A stretch of 64,000 nucleotides of DNA from Bog-473 sp963704355 (GCA_963704355.1 OY969891.1:124001-188000); one strand, 5' to 3'. Shown: positions 46,357-55,821, counted from the stretch's first letter. The notes: generated from the sequence alone by a model not told the origin. Program-made: numbers and translations.

Positions 46357-47043
46357 TCAGTACGCGGGAAGGGCGATGAAGGCGATGAGGCAGGCGAACA
46401 GCGCCGAGCCGACGAGGGTGCAGGCATGGAACACCTCGTGGAAGCCGAAGACGCGGGGCCAGGGGTCGGGCCGCTTGCGCGCGTAGACGAGCGCCCCGGC
46501 CGTGTAGGCGCAGCCGCCGGCGATCATGAGCGCGAAGCCGGCCCAGCCCAGGCGGTGCACCAGCTGCGGCGCCACCACGACCGGTGGGGCCCAGCCCACG
46601 ACGACGTAGGGGATGGCCACCACCCACTGGGGCGCGTCGAGCCACACCTGGCGCAGCACGATGCCGGCGGCGGCACCGCCCCAGACGAGCGCGAGCACCA
46701 AGACCTGGGCCCATCCGGTCAGCGCCAGTGCCGCCACCGCCGTGGTCGTCCCGGCGATGCCGACGAAGATCGTGCTGTGGTCCGCCCGGCGCATGCGGCG
46801 CCAGGCCGGCGCCGACCAGTGCAGCCGGTGGAAGGCCGCGCTCGTGCCGAACATCACCAGCATCCCGGCCACGTACACCGCCAATGCCGCTGTCGTCCCG
46901 GCGTTGGGCCCCGCCGCGATGAGGAAAGGCCCACCCACGAGCCATCCGGCGAAGGCCGCGACGTGCAGCCAGCCCCGCAGCAGCGGCCGCTGTCCGCGGT
47001 TGTCGGCCTGCCGGCCCTGCTCGCCCTGCGCCAGCACGGTCAT
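46357..47043 (-). CDS. Hemolysin III family (PAQR-type) membrane protein
   Basis: A 228-residue protein with seven predicted membrane helices. Metal-site residues: FGTSAAFHRLHW near 75, ADHSTIFVGIAG near 97 and FHEVFHACTLVG near 205, as in the HlyIII/PAQR family. The start overlaps the serB stop (ATGA). Role is unknown in bacteria; relatives are thought to be ceramidase-like hydrolases. Confidence 0.9.
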   Translation of the reverse strand: MTVLAQGEQGRQADNRGQRPLLRGWLHVAAFAGWLVGGPFLIAAGPNAGTTAALAVYVAGMLVMFGTSAAFHRLHWSAPAWRRMRRADHSTIFVGIAGTTTAVAALALTGWAQVLVLALVWGGAAAGIVLRQVWLDAPQWVVAIPYVVVGWAPPVVVAPQLVHRLGWAGFALMIAGGCAYTAGALVYARKRPDPWPRVFGFHEVFHACTLVGSALFACLIAFIALPAY

Positions 47044-48248
47044 GGCGCGGTGCGCTCCCCCAGGCGATCCGCCTCCTCCACCTCGCGCCGCGAGATGCCG
47101 AGCAGGAAGAGGATGGCGTCGAGGTAGGGCACGCTGAGCGCGGTGTCGGCCGCCGCGCGCACGACGGGCTTCGCGTTGAAGGCGATGCCGAGTCCGGCCG
47201 CCGCCAGCATGTCGATGTCGTTGGCCCCGTCACCCACCGCGATCGTCCGCGACACCGGGACGCCGGCCGCCCCCGCGAAGCGCACCAGCGCTTCCGCCTT
47301 GCCCGCACGGTCCACGATGGGGCCGCGCAGCTCGCCGGTGAGGACGCCGCCATCGAGCACCAGTTCGTTGGCCGCCAGGTGGTCGATGCCGAGGTCTCGC
47401 ACGAGGCTCTCGATTACCGCGGTGAAGCCGCCGCTGACGACGGCCAGCTCGTAGCCGAGACGCTTGAGCGTCCGCACCAGTGTGCGGGCCCCCGGCGCGA
47501 ACACCATTTCGTCGCGCACGGCCTCGAGGTCGGCCTCCTTCAGCCCGCCGAGGAGCCGCACCCTCCGGCGCAGCGCTTCCTCGAAGTCGATCTCGCCCGC
47601 CATGGCCGCCTCGGTCACCGCCGCGACCTCGGCTCCGCACCCGCAGCGTTGGGCGAGAAGGTCGATCACCTCTCCCTGCAAGAGGGTGGAGTCCGCGTCC
47701 AGCACGATCAGGTGCTTGGCCCGGCGGTGCAGCCCGGCCGCTTGCACCGCGACGTCGACCTCGTGCTGCGCTGCCTCCCGGGCCAGGGCGCGGCGCAACG
47801 CGTCGAGGTCGGCGCCGGCCACCGAGAGCTCGTAGCTGTGCACCGGATAGGCGGACAGCCGGACGATGCGCTCGATGTTGCCGCCGCTCCCGGCCACCGC
47901 GGCGGTCACGCTGGCCAGCACGCCGGCGTCGATCTCGGGCGCCAGGACCGTGACCAGATGGCGCTCCGCCGACTCGCCGACCTCGGCCTCGGTCAGCGGC
48001 TCCACGGTGACCTCGGCCCCCGTCCCCGAGAGCCCGTGGGCCAGCGCGTCCCGCGCGGTGTCGACGGCGCCGGGTGCCAGCGCCACCTCGACGCAGAGCA
48101 GCAGTCGACCGTGGACGCGCACCTGCTCCACGTCCTCGACTTTGACGCCCAGGCCGGCCAACGCCGCGAAGAGCCGCGCCGCAAGGCCGGGCCCGTCCTG
48201 CCCGCGCACCGTCACCACATGTGCAGTGGCCGTCTGCCCCGCGCTCAC
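47040..48248 (-). CDS. serB: Phosphoserine phosphatase SerB
   Basis: A 402-residue protein, GTG 48248 overlapping the acyltransferase stop (GTGA). Two ACT-like domains occupy about 1-185 (HVVTVRGQDGPGLAARL, HLVTVLAPEID), followed by the HAD phosphatase: LDADSTLLQGE (nucleophile Asp), GGFTAVIE, and VGDGANDIDML. It converts phosphoserine to serine in the cytoplasm. Length and domain order match actinobacterial SerB2. Confidence 0.95.
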   Translation of the reverse strand: MSAGQTATAHVVTVRGQDGPGLAARLFAALAGLGVKVEDVEQVRVHGRLLLCVEVALAPGAVDTARDALAHGLSGTGAEVTVEPLTEAEVGESAERHLVTVLAPEIDAGVLASVTAAVAGSGGNIERIVRLSAYPVHSYELSVAGADLDALRRALAREAAQHEVDVAVQAAGLHRRAKHLIVLDADSTLLQGEVIDLLAQRCGCGAEVAAVTEAAMAGEIDFEEALRRRVRLLGGLKEADLEAVRDEMVFAPGARTLVRTLKRLGYELAVVSGGFTAVIESLVRDLGIDHLAANELVLDGGVLTGELRGPIVDRAGKAEALVRFAGAAGVPVSRTIAVGDGANDIDMLAAAGLGIAFNAKPVVRAAADTALSVPYLDAILFLLGISRREVEEADRLGERTAP

Positions 48249-48907
48249 GAGAGCGAGAGGTCCTTCTCGTCCACCCACCCCGTGCCCTCGACCCAGCGCC
48301 GCACGATCCGGGCCGGGACCCCGGCCACGACGCAACGGTCTGGCACCTCGCCGCGCACCACCGCTCCGGCGGCGACCACGACGTGCTCGCCGATCTGTGC
48401 GCCCGGGAGGACGACCACGTTCGCCCCCAACCAACTCCCCGAGCCGACGCGTACCGCCGCTTCTGTCGGCCACTGCCGCCCGATGGGCTCGAGCGGGTCG
48501 AGGTACGTGTGGTTCTGGTCCGTGATGTACACGTAGGGACCGGTCTGGATGTCGTCGCCGAGCACGATCTCCCAGTGGCCCACGATGTGCGAGCCGCGTC
48601 CGATGAGGCAGCGGCTGCCGATGGAGACGACGGGGTCGGTCACCATGGCCTGACCGGGCGCCATCCCTGCCGAGAGGGAGACGCCAGGTCCGACGATGGT
48701 CTCGGCCCCGATGCGGATCAGGTGCTCGTTGTACACGGCGCCCTGGGGGAAGAGCAGGCAGGCGCCGCGCCCCATCGCGCCGAAGCGGCGGCCCCGGTCG
48801 TCGTCGGGCCCGACGGCCCCGAGCTCACCCGCCGCGTCCCAGGCGCCGCGGACGAGACGCGAGAGCGCCCCGCGCACTGGTCGAGGGAGGGAGCGGGCCC
48901 AGGTCAC
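48245..48907 (-). CDS. Hexapeptide-repeat acyltransferase
   Basis: A 220-residue left-handed beta-helix acyltransferase: IGSRCLIGRGSHIVGHWEIV, then VRVGSGSWLGANVVVLPGAQIG and VVAAGAVVRGEVPDRCVVAGVPARIV, the typical end of sugar O-acetyltransferases. Start GTG 48907 is preferred because the -10 box TACCAT (48919-48914) stands 6 nt before it (leaderless); ATG 48952 would add 15 residues. First gene of the operon acyltransferase-serB-hlyIII. Confidence 0.85.
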   Translation of the reverse strand: MTWARSLPRPVRGALSRLVRGAWDAAGELGAVGPDDDRGRRFGAMGRGACLLFPQGAVYNEHLIRIGAETIVGPGVSLSAGMAPGQAMVTDPVVSIGSRCLIGRGSHIVGHWEIVLGDDIQTGPYVYITDQNHTYLDPLEPIGRQWPTEAAVRVGSGSWLGANVVVLPGAQIGEHVVVAAGAVVRGEVPDRCVVAGVPARIVRRWVEGTGWVDEKDLSLS

Positions 48908-48913
48908 TCCGGA

Positions 48914-48919
48914 ATGGTA
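48914..48919 (-). promoter_or_regulatory. -10 box of a leaderless promoter
   Basis: TACCAT on the minus strand, 6 nt before the GTG at 48907. It decides the start of the acyltransferase. Confidence 0.5.
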
Positions 48920-48979
48920 GGGGGTCAGACCGCGGGGCCCAGAACACGGCATGCCAGCCGTGGCAAATCGGCGGATGAG

Positions 48980-48985
48980 TACACT
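48980..48985 (+). promoter_or_regulatory. -10 box of a leaderless promoter
   Basis: TACACT, 6 nt before the GTG at 48992, without ribosome binding site. Confidence 0.5.
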
Positions 48986-48991
48986 CGGGCC

Positions 48992-50701
48992 GTGCGGCCC
49001 CGACCCCCGGACGGCGGCTCCGACGTCGCGGGGTTCCCGGCTCGACCGGAACGTCGCTCGCTGAGCCGCCGCGAGTTTCTGCAGCTCTCCGCGCTGGGCG
49101 CCACCGGCTTCGCCGCCGTGTCGCGCCAGCGGGGCAAGGGGCGAGTGCACGCGCGGGCGCGCAAGCCGGAGGCGGCCAGTGGACCGGCCGTCGTCGACAC
49201 GGTGCTGCCGAGCGGGATCACCGTGCCGACGGCGCCGTGGCTCATCGCCGAGAACGCGCGCCCGGGCACGCTCAACTGGATCTGCAACCACGTCCAGCCC
49301 AACCACGCGATCGAGGGGTACGCCAGCCAGGTGAGCGCGGTGCAGGGCGACGACGTCGCGCTCTTCGTCAACACGACGGCCCGGGCCGTGCAGGTGCAGG
49401 CCTACCGGATGGGCTACTACCAGGGCCTCGGCGGACGCCTGGTGTGGCAGAGCGACTTCGTGCCGGCGAACGCACAGCCGGCTCCGGTGTTCACGCCCTT
49501 CGCCGGCACGATCAGCTGCCCCTGGAAGCCGACCATGAACATCAGCGTGACGAGGGACTGGCCCCCCGGCTGCTACCTGCTCAAGCTGGTGGGCACCGGG
49601 GGCGAGCAGCAATTCGTCCCGATCACCGTCCGCGACGACGCCTCCATGGCGTCGTACGTGATCCAGAACAGCGTGACGACCTGGCAGGCCTACAACCTCT
49701 GGGGCAACTACAGCCTCTACTTCGGTCCCACCGGGACCGGCGGCCAATCCTTCGCCGGCCGGGCCCGCATCGTGTCCTTCGATCGCCCGTACCCCCAGAC
49801 GTGGGCCTCGGGCGCGGCGGACTTCGTCGGCAACGAGCTGCCGATGCTGTTCCACCTCGAGAGCCTCGGCCTCGACCTCACGTACTGGACCGACGTCGAT
49901 CTGCACGAGCGTCCGCAGCTCCTCATGAACCATCGCTGCTTGTTCAGCCTTGGTCACGACGAGTACTGGTCCACGCCGATGCGCGAGGGTGTCTCGACCG
50001 CGAACGGCGCGGGAGTGAACCTGGCCTTCTTGGGCGCCAACGCCTGCTACCGCCAGATCCGTCTCGAGCCGTCGTCGGTTGGGCCCAACCGGCTGCAGGT
50101 CTGCTACAAGGACGCGACCGAGGACCCCATGGCCCACGAGAACCCGGCGCTCACCACTGTCAACTGGGACCAGGCACCGGTGGACAATCCCGAGTCGACC
50201 CTCATCGGCTCCATGTACCAGTCGGTCGGCGCGGTAGCCGACATGGTCGTCACTGACGCGTCGTCCTGGTTCTATGACGGCTGCAACCTCACCGACGGGC
50301 ACACGTTCACCAAGGTGATCCAAGGGGAATACGACAGGTACGTCCCGTCCCTGCCCGGCCCGCGCAACGTCGACGTGCTCGCGCACTCTCCGGTTCCGCA
50401 TCAATCCAACTGGTCCGACATCACCTACTACACCGCCCCGGGGAACGGCGGCGGGGTGCTGGCGACGGGGTCGGCGACCTTCATCGAGCAGATCTCGACG
50501 ACCGGTACCATCCCGTCGCTCGTCATCCCCGGCCCCTACCCCGGCATAACCGAGATCTTCCGGCGCGCCATGGAGAACGTGTACGGCCGCTTCGGGCTCG
50601 GTCCGGCCACCTCCTACGGCGGCTCGGGCGGGAACTGGAGCGCGGTCTATTCCGGCAAGGCTGCGACTGCGGGGACCGCCGCGGGCACGAACGCGGCATG
50701 A
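48992..50701 (+). CDS. Tat-exported N,N-dimethylformamidase beta-subunit-like protein
   Basis: A 569-residue protein with GTG 48992. Twin-arginine signal: SRREFLQLSALGATGFAAVS near residue 25-45. The mature protein has an early beta domain (VQVQAYRMGYYQGLGGRLVW), then LTYWTDVDLHERPQLL and SLGHDEYWSTPMREG, resembling the catalytic part of the large DMFase subunit. DMFase itself is cytoplasmic; exported relatives in actinobacteria have no known substrate. Confidence 0.82.
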   Translation: MRPRPPDGGSDVAGFPARPERRSLSRREFLQLSALGATGFAAVSRQRGKGRVHARARKPEAASGPAVVDTVLPSGITVPTAPWLIAENARPGTLNWICNHVQPNHAIEGYASQVSAVQGDDVALFVNTTARAVQVQAYRMGYYQGLGGRLVWQSDFVPANAQPAPVFTPFAGTISCPWKPTMNISVTRDWPPGCYLLKLVGTGGEQQFVPITVRDDASMASYVIQNSVTTWQAYNLWGNYSLYFGPTGTGGQSFAGRARIVSFDRPYPQTWASGAADFVGNELPMLFHLESLGLDLTYWTDVDLHERPQLLMNHRCLFSLGHDEYWSTPMREGVSTANGAGVNLAFLGANACYRQIRLEPSSVGPNRLQVCYKDATEDPMAHENPALTTVNWDQAPVDNPESTLIGSMYQSVGAVADMVVTDASSWFYDGCNLTDGHTFTKVIQGEYDRYVPSLPGPRNVDVLAHSPVPHQSNWSDITYYTAPGNGGGVLATGSATFIEQISTTGTIPSLVIPGPYPGITEIFRRAMENVYGRFGLGPATSYGGSGGNWSAVYSGKAATAGTAAGTNAA

Positions 50702-50853
50702 GCCATACCGGACCAGAACGGGAGCCCTCGCCGCCGGCCTGACATGGATCGCGCCGGTCGGCGCCCTCGCGATCGAGTGCCCGGACCAGCCCCGACGGCG
50801 TCTGAGCCTCGCCGGCCGAGCCCAGGTGCCACCACTTGTGGCTCCCGCCCCCC

Positions 50854-50859
50854 TACGAT
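50854..50859 (+). promoter_or_regulatory. -10 box, short leader
   Basis: TACGAT lies 12 nt before ATG 50872, predicting a very short 5' leader. Confidence 0.35.
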
Positions 50860-50871
50860 CGTCCCGCAGAG

Positions 50872-51951
50872 ATGACCGACACTTCCGTACACCGCTCGCG
50901 GGCGCGGCGACCGCTCGCGTGGGGCGTGCTGGCCTCCGCAGGGTTCGCCGGGCTGCTTTTGAGCGCCTGCTCCTCCTCACCCGCCAAGGACGCCGCGCCG
51001 CCCACGACCAAGCCGACCACCACCACGACGACGACCGATGCCCCGGCCCCGGCGTGCCCGCTCACCGGCGTGCCGGCCCCGGGCGGCGCGGTGCCCCAGC
51101 GTCCGGCCATGGCGGTGAAGATCGACAACTACCCGGCGGGTCGACCCCAGGCGGGTTTGGACCAGGCCGACATCGTGTTCGAGGAGCCGGTCGAGGGCGG
51201 CATCACCCGCTACGCCGCCGTCTTCCAGTGCCAGAACGCGGCGCTCATCGGTCCGGCCCGCTCGGCGCGCAACATCGACATCGGCATCCTCGGACAGCTG
51301 GGCAACCCGCTCGAGGCGCACGTCGGCGGGATCGACCCGGTCATCGCCAACATCGACGCCTCACCCATCGTGAACGTCGACCTCGGTTCCAGCGACTCGC
51401 TCATGATCCACCCGGCGGGCCGTGTGTCCCCGGACGCCGACTTCACGTCGACTGCGCTCGTCTACGGGACCCATCCGACCAACACCACCCCTCCGCAGCC
51501 GTTGTTCACCTATTCGGCGGCGCCGGTCGGCGGATCGCCCGTGTCCGCGGTGAACATCGACTTCTCCGGCACCTCGAACGTCACCTGGAAGTGGAACGCG
51601 ACCACCGGCACCTTCCAGCGCTACTACAACGGGACGACGCCCGACATGCTGGCCAACGGCGTCCAGAACCAGGCGTCCAACGTGATCGTGCAGTACGTCT
51701 CGATCAGCTACGGGCCGTGGCTCGAAAACTCGGAGGGCGGGCTCGAGGTCCAGGCCGACCTCTACCCGAACGCGAGCGGCACGGCGATCGTCTTCCGCAA
51801 CGGGCAGCAGATCCAGGGCAGCTGGCATCGCACCACGCTCGGGTCGCCGACACAGTTCGTCAACGCGGCGGGCGCGCCCATCTCCATGATGCCCGGGCCG
51901 ACGTGGGTCGAGCTGGTGCCGAACACGATCATGGCGACCACGACGCCCTAA
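50872..51951 (+). CDS. DUF3048 domain lipoprotein
   Basis: A 359-residue protein starting at ATG 50872. The lipobox LLSAC is near residue 33, followed by a Thr-rich linker. The DUF3048 (YerB-like) domain shows MAVKIDNYPAGRPQAGLDQADIVFEEPVEGGITRY in parts (MAVKIDNYP, ADIVFEEPVEGGITRY) and IGPARSARNIDI. Function unknown; expected on the outer face of the membrane. A strong hairpin follows. Confidence 0.88.
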   Translation: MTDTSVHRSRARRPLAWGVLASAGFAGLLLSACSSSPAKDAAPPTTKPTTTTTTTDAPAPACPLTGVPAPGGAVPQRPAMAVKIDNYPAGRPQAGLDQADIVFEEPVEGGITRYAAVFQCQNAALIGPARSARNIDIGILGQLGNPLEAHVGGIDPVIANIDASPIVNVDLGSSDSLMIHPAGRVSPDADFTSTALVYGTHPTNTTPPQPLFTYSAAPVGGSPVSAVNIDFSGTSNVTWKWNATTGTFQRYYNGTTPDMLANGVQNQASNVIVQYVSISYGPWLENSEGGLEVQADLYPNASGTAIVFRNGQQIQGSWHRTTLGSPTQFVNAAGAPISMMPGPTWVELVPNTIMATTTP

Positions 51952-52020
51952 GCGAACTTCCATGCAGCCGTGCGCCAAACCGGCGTCAGGATCGGCGGAG
52001 CCACTTCATCCTGAAACGCG

Positions 52021-52052
52021 GCGAGGCCCGGTCGAAATGGACCGGGCCTCGC
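52021..52052. terminator. Bidirectional terminator between convergent genes
   Basis: GCGAGGCCCGGTC (52021-52033) and GACCGGGCCTCGC (52040-52052) form a perfect 13-bp stem with a 6-nt loop between the DUF3048 gene and the secreted 176-aa gene. Confidence 0.8.
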
Positions 52053-52085
52053 ACGGGATTCTCTTCGGGCATTCGTCAAACTTGG

Positions 52086-52616
52086 TTACACGCTGCAGCT
52101 GAGCAACACCTGGGATACGTCGTAGTTTGTGGCTCCAATCGTCCAACCTGTGGCTGCGACGACCCGGTACGTGTGTCCGGTTGGCACATTGACGCCCGTC
52201 GCGTAGTTATTGGCCGTGTTGTTCCAGTAGATGGGCGTGAGCTGTGTTCCGCTGTGGCCCCAAATGGTCGAGTAACTCGAGATGTACTCGTAGTTCACCC
52301 AGCGACCGTTTTGAACGACCTCGATCATGGCGACCCATGTCAGGCGGCTTGTTCCGGTGTAGTTCGCGACTGCAGTAGGCCGGCCGAAGTCCAGCGTTCC
52401 GTAGTATCCCGCGATGCCCGTACATCCCCAGTTGAACGTGTTGTAGGTCGTTGCCGGCGTTGAGGCACCCGCCCCCTGCGACGTTGCGATCAAAAGGCCA
52501 CCGCAGATTGAGGCGGCAGCAGCGAGGCTGAGAACCGCTCTCCGCATCCTCGCCGTTCGGCCGCCAGACCCGCTTGCCGTGGAGAATTCCTTCCGATCGC
52601 CCAGGTTGACAGTCAT
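52086..52616 (-). CDS. Small secreted protein of unknown function
   Basis: A 176-residue protein starting at ATG 52616 with AAGGGAG upstream. Signal sequence MRRAVLSLAAAASICGGLL lies after a polar 23-residue lead, with cleavage near QGAGAST. The mature part is aromatic- and Asn/Thr-rich (NTFNWGCTGIAGYYGTLDFG, WNNTANNYATG) with two Cys, compatible with an extracellular beta-sandwich. No family recognised. Its codon use is less GC-rich than its neighbours. Confidence 0.75.
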   Translation of the reverse strand: MTVNLGDRKEFSTASGSGGRTARMRRAVLSLAAAASICGGLLIATSQGAGASTPATTYNTFNWGCTGIAGYYGTLDFGRPTAVANYTGTSRLTWVAMIEVVQNGRWVNYEYISSYSTIWGHSGTQLTPIYWNNTANNYATGVNVPTGHTYRVVAATGWTIGATNYDVSQVLLSCSV

Positions 52617-52887
52617 TGTCCGCTCCCTTCGTCGACCCCTGCCCGATTGCGGGGTCCTCCGTAGACTCTGATGACCTGCGGTGGAGGCTCGGTCGAGGAC
52701 CAGTCGAGGCGGGTGGAAGTGGGGAAACCGGGCGTCGGAAAGTTGGGGGTCGCGCTCCTGGGTTCGTTTCAGTAACCCGGCGTGGAGGTGGAATTGGCCC
52801 ACACCCATCATGAACAGCGTCGACCGAGGTGGGTGGCTCCACAACTTGCCCTACTGTGAGGTCAACCGGGCCCGATGGGAGGGGATC

Positions 52888-55392
52888 GTGGCGGCAGTGC
52901 TCGTCGATCGCTATGAGCTCCAGCGACGTGTTGGAGCAGGTGGCATGGCGACGGTGTGGATGGCCCTAGACCGCCGGCTCGAACGGGAAGTGGCGGTCAA
53001 GATCCTCTCCGACACCCTGGCCGGTGACGAGCGGTTCCGTGAGCGATTCGAGCGTGAGGCCCGTCGCGTGGCCTCGCTCTCACATCCGAACATCGTGGTC
53101 GTTCACGATTTTGGCGTAGACGGGGACTCCCTCTTCATCGTGATGGAGCTGGTACGGGGTATGCCACTGCGCCGAGCGCTTCTCTCGTCTCGATTGACCC
53201 CGGAGACGACGCGCAGCCTGGCCCTCGGGATCCTTTCGGGGCTCGGTCACGCCCATGAAGCCGGCATCCTCCATCGCGACATCAAGCCGGGCAATATCCT
53301 CCTCACGGAGTCCGGCAGCGCCAAACTCGCCGACTTCGGCATCGCGAAGTCGATAGACGAGACCATCGGCCTCACCGACAGTGGTGCCATCTTGGGCTCG
53401 GTCTCCTACGCTTCGCCCGAACAGCTGAACGGTGACCCTCTCTCCCCCGCGTCGGACCTCTACTCGCTCTGTTGCGTTCTCTATGAGTGCCTTGCGGGGA
53501 GGCCTCCCTTTGTCGCAGACAACTTCGTCACCCTCATTGCACGCCAGCAGAATGAGGCGCCGATACCGCTCCGTGAACTCGCCCCTTCAGTTCCGAGGGA
53601 CCTTGCCGACACGATCCTTCAGGGTTTGGCGAAGGACCCCGATCAGCGGTTCGCCACGGCGGACGAGATGGAACGTGCAATCGTCGGGTCGCCAGATCGC
53701 GTAGGTCGGTCGAGATATGGCGCAAAACGGACCGCTGCAGCACACGCAGGGTCTAGACCAAGCAAAGTCGCCACAGATCCTCCGTCATCATTGAACGTGA
53801 CGGGTGTTCGACCCGAAAAGAAGTCATCGTGGCGGCGGCCACTTTCAGGGCTCGCGGCGGGGGTCATTCTTCTCGGTGCACTGGCCACCGTGGCTGTTCT
53901 GGTACTCCCTCGAGGTGCCAACACAAATACACCGGGGATCCCGTCGCCCGCGAGTTCGGGCTATACGCCCAGGCTCGTGGCGGCGAAGTGCCCGTCAGAC
54001 GTTGCCGGAACCGGGGTGAGCTGCGAGACACTCATCGTGCCGCAGGATCGGAGCCATCCCAGGGGCCGCCAGGTCCGGCTGCTTGTCGTCAGCGCGGCCG
54101 CCCGCACGCCGCACCCGGCTGCTGACCCTGTCCTCGACCTCGGATCGTATGGGTTCGCACCACCATTGAGTGCCGCCTTCGAGGGCCCGTCGAGCACCAC
54201 CCGTCTCTATTCGAACTACATCGCTCTGGGTCAAAGGGGAGGAGTCGGCTCCTCCCCAGACTTGACCTGCCCCGAAGAGGAAGCCGCGATCGTGTCTGCC
54301 TTGGCTCTCCCGAGTTCCGATCCCCAGGGGTCAGCTGGCGAAGTCTCCGCTTACGCAGCGTGTCGTAAGCGGTTGATGAGGCTTGGAATCGACCCAAATG
54401 ACTACGGTGACGATGCCCGCGCCGCCGATGTCCGAGATCTTCTGTCTGCCCTCCACCTCTCCCAGGTCAACGTGTTGGCCGGGAATCAGGAGAGCCGTGT
54501 GGCCTACGAGGTCATGCGCGAAGAACCGACGACGATCCGCAGTGTCATCCTCGATAACCCATTTTCGCCGAACGTCGACCTGGATATGAACGCGACACAC
54601 GGTTTGGTCGCCGCCCTCGAGATGTACCAATCCCTTTGTAACCTCAGCCCGACTTGCGCGACGTCTTTCCCCGATCTGGAGCGCCACGTAATAGCCGACT
54701 TCACCGAATTTCAGGATCACCCAGTGACCGTTGACGCAACGGTCGCTGGTAGCAAGGCACCTATTCCGATCGTGATCGACGGGAACCGAGTTGACGGCGC
54801 GCTGGTAGCGGCGTTTGGTGCAGGGATTCTTCCACCTATCGCGTCGCAGATCTACAAACCCGATCCCGACATCGCCGGAGGAGCTGTCGCTGAGGCATCT
54901 TCACTCGGCTCCGGCAGCAGCATGCATATGTCCGGCGCCGCCGAGTCCGAATACTGCAAAGACCAGTTCCCCGACGACAACACAAACGACCTTCTGAACG
55001 ACACGGCGGCAGACGCGTCGTTTCCTGCCTTCGCTGGTGCCGACAGCAATGAACTCGATGCAGCCGAGTGTCGGGCATGGGGCGTTGACTCGGACAACCC
55101 CAACGACTTTCGGCCCGTCAGCAGCACTATCCCTACCTTTATCGCAACCGGCGGTGTCGTGAGCAGCGTCGATTTCCCGGCTTGGGCGACGCAGCTCGCA
55201 AGTGGGTTGACTCATAGCGTCGTCCTGACCTTCCCCACCCTCACCGACGGCAGCTTGAACGTCTCCGAGGGGGAGGTCCCACCTCCTTCGTGCCTATCGT
55301 CGCTACGCCTCAAGTTCCTTCGGAATCCGTTGCAGCACATCCCTGCCACGTCCTGCGAAGCCCAGTCGCCGGCTATCGAATTCGACGGATGA
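52888..55392 (+). CDS. Membrane Ser/Thr kinase with extracellular inactive TAP-like hydrolase domain
   Basis: An 834-residue protein; GTG 52888 is preceded by GGGAGGGG. Kinase domain 5-265: GAGGMATVW (16-24), K38 in VAVKIL, HRDIKPGN with D131, DFG (149-151) and SYASPEQL. A juxtamembrane linker follows, then one TM helix at about 319-340. Residues 360-834 have the order of the TAP-like alpha/beta hydrolase family, but the nucleophile elbow reads VLAGNQESR with N533 where Ser is expected, and the acid/His motifs are replaced by TGGVVSSVDF and FPTLTDGS. The ectodomain therefore looks like a ligand sensor. The neighbouring EmbR-like gene is the probable substrate. Confidence 0.88.
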   Translation: MAAVLVDRYELQRRVGAGGMATVWMALDRRLEREVAVKILSDTLAGDERFRERFEREARRVASLSHPNIVVVHDFGVDGDSLFIVMELVRGMPLRRALLSSRLTPETTRSLALGILSGLGHAHEAGILHRDIKPGNILLTESGSAKLADFGIAKSIDETIGLTDSGAILGSVSYASPEQLNGDPLSPASDLYSLCCVLYECLAGRPPFVADNFVTLIARQQNEAPIPLRELAPSVPRDLADTILQGLAKDPDQRFATADEMERAIVGSPDRVGRSRYGAKRTAAAHAGSRPSKVATDPPSSLNVTGVRPEKKSSWRRPLSGLAAGVILLGALATVAVLVLPRGANTNTPGIPSPASSGYTPRLVAAKCPSDVAGTGVSCETLIVPQDRSHPRGRQVRLLVVSAAARTPHPAADPVLDLGSYGFAPPLSAAFEGPSSTTRLYSNYIALGQRGGVGSSPDLTCPEEEAAIVSALALPSSDPQGSAGEVSAYAACRKRLMRLGIDPNDYGDDARAADVRDLLSALHLSQVNVLAGNQESRVAYEVMREEPTTIRSVILDNPFSPNVDLDMNATHGLVAALEMYQSLCNLSPTCATSFPDLERHVIADFTEFQDHPVTVDATVAGSKAPIPIVIDGNRVDGALVAAFGAGILPPIASQIYKPDPDIAGGAVAEASSLGSGSSMHMSGAAESEYCKDQFPDDNTNDLLNDTAADASFPAFAGADSNELDAAECRAWGVDSDNPNDFRPVSSTIPTFIATGGVVSSVDFPAWATQLASGLTHSVVLTFPTLTDGSLNVSEGEVPPPSCLSSLRLKFLRNPLQHIPATSCEAQSPAIEFDG

Positions 55393-55500
55393 CTCGCGCT
55401 GCTCACCTCTCGGCAGACGATCTCCGTGCGAGTTACCTTCCGTAGCGTTTGCTGCATATAGCGTTCGCGATCCATAAACGGGGCGATCGGGAGGAGCGTC

Positions 55501-55820
55501 GTGACCAGGAGCAGAATCCGTGTTCGGATCCTTGGTCCGCTCCAGGTGGAGACGGACGACGGGCCGCTCCGGATCAGTGCGCCGAAGCAGCGTGCACTGC
55601 TGGCCATCTTGGCGCTCCACCGAGCCCATTCGGTCGGGGTTGACCAAATTATTGACACCTTGTGGGGCGATGACCCGCCCCGCTCAGCCACCAAAACCCT
55701 CCAGACCTACATCTCCGACCTTCGCCGGATTCTTCCCCAGGAGACCCTTCGAACGGTGCCTGGGGGCTACGAGTTGGGCCTCGCACCAGAGGACTTTGAC
55801 GCGGATGTTTTCGAGACGCA
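55501..55820 (+). pseudogene. 5' fragment of EmbR-like BTAD-FHA regulator, interrupted by IS256
   Basis: GTG 55501 with GGGAGGAG upstream. It encodes the OmpR/AfsR-type winged helix: VRILGPLQVETDDGPL, IIDTLWGDDPPRSATKTLQTYISDLRRIL and GGYELGLAPEDFDADVFET. Translation then runs into the IS and stops at 55860 after 119 residues. The last nine bases (CGAGACGCA) are the left copy of the target duplication. Joined to the 3' part it gives a 382-residue protein. The truncated winged helix could still bind DNA. Confidence 0.9.
55812..55820. repeat. Target-site duplication, left copy
   Basis: CGAGACGCA, repeated exactly at 57308-57316. Nine bases agrees with the 8-9 bp made by IS256-family elements. 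Confidence 0.9.
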
Positions 55821-55821
55821 A

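Noticed and set aside
48245..50980. 911-codon minus-strand frame
   Set aside because: Only its left end (the acyltransferase) is real. The remainder is antisense to the DMFase-like gene and has Arg/Gly-rich low-information sequence.
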